A stretch of DNA of 64,000 bases, taken from the NCBI GenBank assembly GCA_947184155.2, contig CAMXCT020000835.1, positions 62,001 through 126,000 of the forward strand, written 5' to 3'. This document shows, one piece after another, positions 1 through 9,600 of this stretch. Numbering within the stretch: the stretch's first letter is position 1; every line of letters starts with the position of its first letter. The translations under genes and the position numbers were made by a program. This stretch comes from Cladocopium goreaui. Its lineage: Eukaryota; Sar; Dinophyceae; Suessiales; Symbiodiniaceae. The notes below the pieces were generated by a model, which was given only the letters and a program-made list of their open reading frames with translations, was not told where the DNA came from and ran no database searches.

Positions 1-396
1 AAATTCCATCATGCTGCCGTAAAAATTGTCAGAATGGACTCTGATCACCAAAAGGATCACATGAATCGGTGTGTGAGGAGTCTGTGATCCCGCACTCATC
101 ACATCTCATGACATGAAATTGCTTGGCGCATGGAGGTCTGTTCTCCACTTCTTGCAACATGATGAACAAAACTAGGGGTGAACTATAGTTTCACCCACCA
201 TTCTGGCTTTTCAACACGAAGTCGTCCCACAATTTGAACCCCTCTACCAGGGTCTGGATCCTTGCTCAAGTCAGATTGCTGTGCTTAATTCCACATCTTG
301 GCATATTTTGGCTGGTGAAATCCCAATGATTGATGGTAGGAACCACCATTTTTTGGGTCAAATCCCGTTTTAGCAGGTGAAATCTCCTGGCTCCAC

Positions 397-456
397 CGCC
401 CCGGCCGGAATGAGGAGGAAGAAGTAGATCGTGGCCACTGCAAAGCCATAACCGTC
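397..456 (-). CDS. Channel exon: start of S6
   Basis: Encodes DGYGFAVATIYFFLLIPAGA, the QD.xG...IYF stretch that begins S6 after the filter. Acceptor CCAG before GAC, donor GT. The next exon, expected to carry a FF..NL motif, is not visible in bases 1-396. Confidence 0.87.
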
Positions 457-574
457 CTGGAGACATGATCTGTAAATATGTGTCTCTACATCTACAGTAA
501 TTCATGTAAGATGTCATAGTAATATGATATTATATATATATACAATTATACATAATTATATGTGCACACAAATA

Positions 575-605
<31 letters not shown>

Positions 606-3600
606 ACACAGTCACCATGTGTAGGTGTATATATATATATATTATTAATACACACACACACAATATCTGTGTAATTCCGTGTGTGTGTGTGTGCATCGAA
701 TCTGTCCTGGATGCGATACATGACCTCAGCCAACTGACATGGTTTTTTAGGCAGTCACTGGGGTACCAAGGGGGTATAGATACCCTGGGGTAAACAACGG
801 TAAACATATAGGAAGATCTGGAAAAGCCATGGGGAAAGCGTTTTTTTTACCGGAAAATGATCTATATATGATCTACATTCGTGGTGGATATGTTACTATA
901 CAGATGGGTATATGTTGGGAGATCAAATATTATCTAACAAAGACGGTGGTCTAAAGCCAACGGTCATGGATCATGATATTCCCCATAAATATGGATATAT
1001 TAACACCTTTTCATTGCGAGAATAACATCGAATAACCATCCCTTTGATGAAAAATGGATGTTCGTCTCCAAAATTGTTTTGAACCATCCCCCCTCATCTA
1101 CACACGGTGCAAATGTGTTTTGTTTGATTATCAAATGTTTAGGGCCTTAAAATCCATTAATATACCGCATACCCGCTGGTAATCAAACCGGACAAGGGGA
1201 ATTTCTCCTAAGAAATGGAGGTGTTTGGTAAAAAATTGGATTTTACCATCAATTATGAGGTTTGACAATCAAACATATGGTGATCTAATTCATGAATGAT
1301 GGCTGGTTGATGATTATAGTCATGTAACAAAGATGTTCACCATCAATTTTGATGGATATAATTCATAAATGATGGTTGATCAGCCCCAAGTTATGAGGTT
1401 TTACCATCAGTTATGAGGTTTAAACATCAAACATATGGTGGTCTAGTTGACAAATGATGGTTGAACACTTAAAAGAAATAAGGTTGAGCCGTAACCATCA
1501 ATTATTCGGTCTAACATCTCTAAACATCTCTAAGCATCACCATGCGAGTTGACTTTAAAAAAGGCTATTCGCCCTGCCGCCATCATCCAAGTTGCATCGG
1601 TCCAGCCCTCCAGCGTCATGCATTGGAAGATGGTTATGAGGGCAGTGCCTTAGAGGCCCCCAGTGGTGGAGCTGCGGGTTTAGATTTACCCCATGAATAC
1701 TAAAGATATATAGACATATCTAATTAGCATAAACCGTAGTTAACCTAGTTCTAGACCAACTTAGCTAAGTATGGAAAAAAAAAAAACACCTTGCAGTGAG
1801 ATGGTCAACCTTAATATAAATACTAAAGATATGGGCGTGTGTGAAAATGCGGTAGACCTCTAAATGGCTATTTTCATAGAGCAAATGGTTCTAATCCAAT
1901 CGATTTAGGGGGAACACGATGTTCAATCAACGCCATATATATATACCACAAACCTTAGGTAATTGTGTTAGTTATGTTAATCATAGTAGTGTCAATTAGA
2001 TATATCTACCATAAAACATCTATAAACCATAGTTGACCTAGTTATAAACCATATAGATAGCTAGGTTAACTATATAGATAATCCAGTTATGTGCAAAAAC
2101 CAACTTAACTTGGTATGGAATACCCCTTGCAGTGGGATGGTCAACATGAAATCACAAATCGTCAAAGGGAGAACGAGACGGCTACCAATTATATATCGCA
2201 ATCTCTTTATCATGGAGTTAATTGTTGGGACTTAACCATCACACAAAGGGATTTAACCAATGGATCGTGGAATAGAACCAATCAACAATTTTATGGGGAT
2301 GTGATATTATGTAATAGGATATGAAAGCAACCGTATGTTTCAGTGCCTATTTTCATACAAACCCACAGAGTATTTGTTTGGCAGAGCAGACTCAGAAAAA
2401 AACGTCGAAGCTTGGACCAGAGGCGGCCAGGAAACATAGTGGTTGTAACATGTGGAAAAATCAGTCTTTGGTTTTCTCCGCCTGGTTTTTGGCGTGTTCT
2501 TCTTGGCCAGGAATGATAGGGCCGTTAGGGCTTACCCGGGCACCGCCGAATCGATAAACACTTCTTGCGAAGTTGACCCCACCGACCCTGGTTTAAGTGA
2601 ACATGCTGCAGGACAATTCCATTCAAACTCCATTAAACGATCAATTTCATGCTGAACAATCCATAATCCCAAAAACTATGGCAGACTCCTGGTTTGATCT
2701 ATATCTAATCATCATAAACCATAGTTAACCATAGTTAACCTAGTTCTAAAATTCTAAACCATAGTTGATCAATAGATAATAGGGGAAGAAAAAAAAAACA
2801 CGGAGTCTTCTCCCGAGCGCCCAGGCCAAGGTGGTCGAAACTGATCCACTCGCTCTCGGGAAAGACCTGGCGGGGGATCGGAGATCCACTGAAGCGGCAA
2901 CAAATGGAGGCCTTAAAGCATCAAACATGGAGAGTTTTCCATGATTTAGCCATGAAAAGTCCTCAAATTTGATGATCAATAGAAAAAAAAACTGGGGATT
3001 TGACATGATTTACCGACTTAAGATGATAATTTCAATGATTTTATATGTGTTGATCATCAAATATCATGATCAATAGATTGGTTTGAGATACAGTAATTCG
3101 ACAGAAAAACCTTGCTTTTAGTACCAAATATGGAGGTTTCTGGTACAGTACATGTTCCCATGACCCAAATTCTGGGATATGGGGAGAGTTCTTATGATGC
3201 CTAGCCACAGAAATTTGAATGGGCAAATATGACCAAGAAAATGTCAGAACATGATTGGTGGTGAATGGTTCGTCACTGACGTGTGGGATATGTACGTCCG
3301 TCTATTATATATATACATAGTGATGTAGAATTATATCATAGTAATTCACTAACCTGAAATCACGCTGTATTGGTATAATTCCCCTTACTAACCATTGCTC
3401 CAGTGAGGTCGCTATAATTCAACCATATTGTATATAATATTATTATTATATAATAATATGTATGATCTATCATACTTCATACATATCAACCCCTTAGCTC
3501 TAGCTGGTATGGCTCAAAAATGGGAGGAATCACCAATGATGCTCGTCACTTGCGATCCTCATCCCATTTCTATAGGGAGCAAAAATAAATACGTCTTTGA

Positions 3601-6600
3601 AACCAGCAACCAGAATCATCATTGGTTATATGAACCCATAAAAAGTCCCACCATAAATTTAAATCTAAATGGGATGAACATGCTGAACATCGTATTTGAA
3701 ACATTTGAAACCACCATGAATCAGCAACTACCAGTAGCTCCAAAACCATGAAGGATGCCCAACCAGCCTTTCGAGGTTCCGAGCCGCTGCACCAGGGAAA
3801 GCCACGCCTGATCCACTACGCGGAGACCACCATCAAAGAGTGCAACGTGTGGTCACTGAGGGTGCGACTGTCCACCATCAAAGACTGGACCTTGGCTTCA
3901 CAGCGTGTAAGTCAAGCCCTGAGACGTATGTTCGATAGACATAAATTTGGAAATTGGCATCTGAACAAGAAAATCAGGGTCGCTGGTTGGGGGGGTAAAT
4001 GGGCCCAAACATTCCAAGATATTCCAAACATGTTCAGTTTTAGCATGTTTTAGCTGATTTCCAGATCAAGAAATTTTAAGTTGCCGACCCAATCCAAGTC
4101 TATCCGATGGTAACTGCTGGAGGCTTCAGGGACTTCCGCCAACAGGAAAGCAAGGAGCTAGTTTGAAAGCCGGATCCCAAAACTACCATGCTTTCTCGTG
4201 ATCGATATTCCCTTGGTTTTTGTATGGTCTCGTTATTTCTTGTCAATCCTGATGTGGGAGTGGCTCAAAATGATCAACCCTAAAAATGGATGGTTTCCAT
4301 AATCCTTATAAGAACGCCAAAACAACGAATCCATTATGGATCCATTGCTACCCCAAGTTTGACCCATTCCCACAAGGATTCACAAGGTGGTGCCCCAAAC
4401 CGACGAACATAACTAACAATGGATGATGATAATCCGGAGTAGATTGGAGTAGATTGGTTCATATCATCACCCATAACCAACAACCATTGTACAATTTCCT
4501 CATATTGGCATGATATTGACATATATTGACCAACAACACATTCCCCCATATCATCCCCAATATCCGGGTATTGGGTAATCCTCATCAAGCAACGCTGTTT
4601 CGGTGGCACGATCCTAAAATCGCTCCGAGCAACGAAACTCTTCGTTGGTGTCCTGCGGATGGCCTCCACAATGCCCTTTCTGCCCAAGAGGACTGTCCTA
4701 CGGACACGAACGGCATCCCAAAGGATGCGTTGCGCGGAAAGTGCACAGTAGGTCCTGATCTGGAAAGATGGCTACAGTACTTATACTCCTAGATTGTCAT
4801 TGTTTTGAGATATGTTTTTTGTTGGATTTGGAAGAGTCCAATTAGTCCTCCATCAACATGTCCAAACAGATTGAAAGAGGTACCCAACAAGCCATGGAAC
4901 TAGCAGCCGCCTTAACACCGTGCGAACCTTAAATTATATCCAGATACAACTTCACTTCACCCTTCTTCATCAAGAATTCCCCCTCATCTCTTGCCCCAAG
5001 CAAGCTGCAAATCACGTACAATTCGTTCCGTCAACCAGCACACTGTACAATATTGTACAATATACCTTCTGGATCCTTCTGGATCCTTCTCGTAACTTAA
5101 CATTTCTAGATGAGTTATCTATTAGAAGTTGTGATTCAGTTGTGATTCTCCATAGCTAAGTCAAATTAAGGCAGGGTAAGTCCACATAGCAAACCAAAAA
5201 AAAATTGCCGTCGAAGGCCACCCTGGAAAAGTGACTCCATCTGCTCTTGTTACCCCGAGTTTATTCTCAATTTGTATGGCAAACCGATGAAAAAGTTTCA
5301 AAAACCATATGGGATTTGTGGCTTCCCCAAATATTCACACGAAGCAGTTGGGTTTAAGACCCATGTTTCATCATTTTGTCATAGTCCCATTTTCAGCTGG
5401 TTCATCCCGCTGTATCCAGGTGAATATCCCATGAATACCACCATTTTTTCTGGTGAAACCCCCATGTTTCTGGGTGAAATCGCTGCGGATCCGCGCCTCA
5501 CAGAGATAGCGTCCGCCACAAAGTCTCTCCTCCCCGGTGTAGGGCCAAGACCAACACCTGACTCAGAAAGGGTAGTGATTTATGGTGTAGGGCCATGATG
5601 CTGTGTGGATTCACTGGTGATTTATGTGGATTTAATGGTAGTTTACAGGAATTTAATGATCATAAGATGGATTTAATGGTGATTTATTAAGTTATTAAGC
5701 TATATTAAGTTATATATATATATATATAATGGATTATAATGGTATATGTGGACTTGATGTGGACTTGGGATGGTTCGCTGGGTTTTTTTATGCTGTGGTC
5801 CCCTGGATCGTTCGCAACTGCGACTGTTGTGATTTTCACCCCACTGGGAGATGATGGGATCTACCTTGATGTACATCCCAGGCTCCAGGAATCGTCAGGC
5901 AATGGAGAAAAAAACCTGGTTCGTCGGAAATGTTGTACCAGTTGTAGCCCTAAAATCCATGGTTGATCATCATTTTCCCCATGAAAAATGCCACTTTTGC
6001 TTCATTCACGATTTGCAGACTAGTCCAAATGTTGACAAAGTTGATGTTAATAACTTTCCCATGAAAAGTCATCAAGAAACCTCCATATCTTTCAGGGATT
6101 TCCCATGGATTTCCCACGGATTTCCCATGGATTTCCCATGGATTTCCAAGGCACTCCGTTCCGTTGGAACCCAACAACAGCGGTTGAGCGATGCTGCGAC
6201 AACCTGGGTACCGGGGTACCCCCAATAGCTGGATGGTTTATTTCAGGGAAAATCCTACTAACATAGATGATTTGGGGGTAGCCCTATGTCAGGAAACCCC
6301 CATATATATTTATGTATTAGACATAATCTCATACTACCATATATTTATGTATTAGAATGTATTAGATGTATCTAAATCTATATATCATATTTTATACTAG
6401 ACATGACATACTCGTCTTCACGTATATTAAATGTAATAATTACTACTTCCAGAGGTTTTTTGGATGGTTCTATTTGTTCGCTGTGATTCAATATCTGTCA
6501 TATCCTTTTTTCCAGGATACTGATGGACACTGGACATTCCATTCTCGTGATAATTTCAAGAAAAATAGAGGCAATCGGCAGTTGCTAGCTTAGTAGCCAA

Positions 6601-9600
6601 TGTCATGTTGTCTGTCACTTCGAAAAAAGGGGCTTGTTTGAAATTAGGGTACCCAAAATTTGATGGTTCGTCATCATTTTCCCCATAAAAAATGGCTATA
6701 CTCCTCCCCTTTCCACAGGACTTTTTTTACAGTCTCCGGCCGAGGAGCTACGATAGAAGACGCCGCCAAACAGCGAGATGCCTGCGGTTATTGGTTAAAT
6801 CCCCATGATGACATCGACCGTCTAACTTCCAGATGACATCGATGATCAGATTATTGTTGAAATGATGAGAGCCTGGATTAAATGCCCATTGTCATGTGGA
6901 GAAAAAATCTCATTTTACAGGGTTGCTCCCATCACCTAAGGTAATAGTGGATAATTTTGGTACCCTCCCCCCCTTGTGGCTATCATTTACCTCTGATAAA
7001 GTGAAGCAACCCTGTGTTTTTGTGGTTATCCACATTTTGGTTGCTTATTTATATCTCATCATATCCCATTATAGCCTCATTGTTCATGGTTAAATCATGT
7101 TGCAGTCCCCAGTTGTGTGGTACTACCAGCCCACTCATCCACTCCTCCGTAGCCACCCCCCCATCCCTGGTCGAGGTCGCCTAGGATTCCGAAGCTCACG
7201 AAAAGGAAGGCGGCCATCAGCGTGACGTTTCCTGAAGGGGTGGGATTAGGGAAGATCTTGGGAATTCATGCGGATATTGATGATTCTTGCGCATCTCTAA
7301 ATTGACATTAATCAATGTGGATCAATTACATCTTCAAATTGACAATCTATTCTTGGTATAATTTGGGATGTCAATTGGGATAACAGCAAGACAAAATTGG
7401 GAATTCGACCCAGAAAAAAGGTGGTATAGTGTGACATACTTGGGGGTTTTGCTTGTGACAAAGCCGGTACCCTGCTGTTCACATCTAAAGCAATAAATGT
7501 AGCTGAAATTCACAGATGTTCATCCCAAAAAAAAAAGTACCCTCTGGTAAACTAACAGCTTGCTATTGAAAATGGCCATAGAAATTTGAAATAGTTGATT
7601 TACCCATCAAAACTTGCGATGTTCCATAGTTTTTTGTAGGTTTGCCAGAGGGTAAACAAGACAGTTTTGACTCATCCGAAAATGGGAATGTTGGGAATGG
7701 CTGGTTTGGAAGTGGCTGAACTCAGCATGAAGTGGGTCATACGAATTCTGTCATAATCATAGTGAACCGGAGTGAAACAGTAGTTCTAATATGTTCCAGC
7801 CCCAATTACAATGTGTATATATATATGGTTATATATCAATATATTACAATAAGATATGAGTTCAACTGACAAAGATCCATTCTTGCAATCTGATGGGATT
7901 GATGCTTCGGAACAAAGTGAAAAAACTTTCCTCGTGGACTTGATGTCACCTATAGCTCGTACAAAGATGTACAAAGTACATGGGTTTGTCTGAAAATAGG
8001 GTATATTCCCAATGAAATAGCCATTTAATAGGGATAATGATCATTAACCATTGGGTTTAGGGGTACACAACATTTTCAGACACACCCACATTTCGGGGGA
8101 TGCAGACGCCAACCTCCAGTTTGCGTGTGGAGACAATGGATGCTGCGAATCACTGAGACGCGCACCGAGACGCGGCACGGAACTCAAGACCGTGTTCACT
8201 AGAACCTGCGGGGCCCGGTTTGATTTTGGCAAGGCGATTGATAGGTGATGGGTGGTTATGACCTATCAAATCCATTCAAATCCTATCTGAACACACTTTC
8301 ATTTGCGAATGCTGTAAGGGAAAACATGCAATTGCTTGCAAAACGATTTAACAATTCCTTGCAATATTGCTTGCCTGGCTAAGGGCTAAATGTGATTTTA
8401 AGGCCTTGATTTCGATGCAGCTGTAAGAATCTCAAATTAGGAAACGGCCTGATTCACTTCAATATGTGCTGTCTGCAACTCGCATGGGTTGAACTAGATA
8501 AAGATTCTCAACGATCCTCATGGAAGCGTCAGCCAGATTAGGCCTATACTTAGAATATACTTGGAGCTGGGTGTTGATGCAACCAAATCTATGATGCGAC
8601 CAAATATACGTAGATCATATGTGTCATCGCCTCGCAGTCCCAAAGAAACGACTCCGCTTGATCAGGCCTTCATCTGTGGCACGGCATTCAGGGAGCGCAA
8701 GGGTCGCAGGATACGAAACCTGGGTGCCGTTCATCCAATTCCCCCATTTTCAGACACACCATGGCTGTTGAAAATGGCCATAGAAATAATGGATTTACCC
8801 ATGAAAAATGGTGATTTTCCATAGTTATGTTAGTTTACCAGAGGGTAAACAAGACAGCAAGCCATCTCTAACATTCTTACAGTGAGGTGGGTGATGTAAA
8901 CCCATCCAATTGGAGGTGCAGGCTTTTTGGGTCATCATGGATTGCTGATCCTAGTAGTTACTCACCAACTTAGTGGACATGGAATGTTATGCCATTACAA
9001 TTGTATATACATATTATATATATGTATATATATATATTCATGATCAAAGTCTGCTTTTGTGAGCTGGACGAGGTCTTTATGTTTTACATTGGTTTACGGT
9101 ACCTGTGCTGTGTGTCAAACAAAAATTGTCTCCCCCCCCGCCCCAAAAAGAACTGTGGTTCTAGAAAAACATGTTTCAATTGAAATTGCCACAACTTGGG
9201 GCGTGGACACTCGCAAATATCCCATGGAACCAGTTGTTGGTGAAATCAGCATTTTTGAAACTTAAATCCATGTCTTAAAAGTTGAATTCCTACTTGTTCA
9301 TGGCTGGTTCCCCATTTCTTGGGGGTCAAAATCCATCGGGGTTTCGAAGTTTCCATTGGGGATGCTGGGGCCCGAGACATGCGCAGGAATCCAACGCCTT
9401 CTGTACTCGTCATGGCCTAGAGATGTTGGAGGTCAAAGCAGCAGCTGTGTACATCATACGTTTACACTATGCACTATGTATACATGTAGCTATATTATAC
9501 ATACACAATTTAATACCTATATATATAATTACATGTATATTAATTTATACCATCGTTGCATAGTTATATAGTATATACAATCATACAATCATACATGTTT

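Noticed and set aside
3748-3911. Plus-strand exon-like segment (TTIKECNVWSLRVRLSTIKD) followed by GTAAGT
   Set aside because: It lies in a channel intron on the opposite strand with no partner exons; the splice-like site alone is weak. The minus strand there has stops in all long frames.
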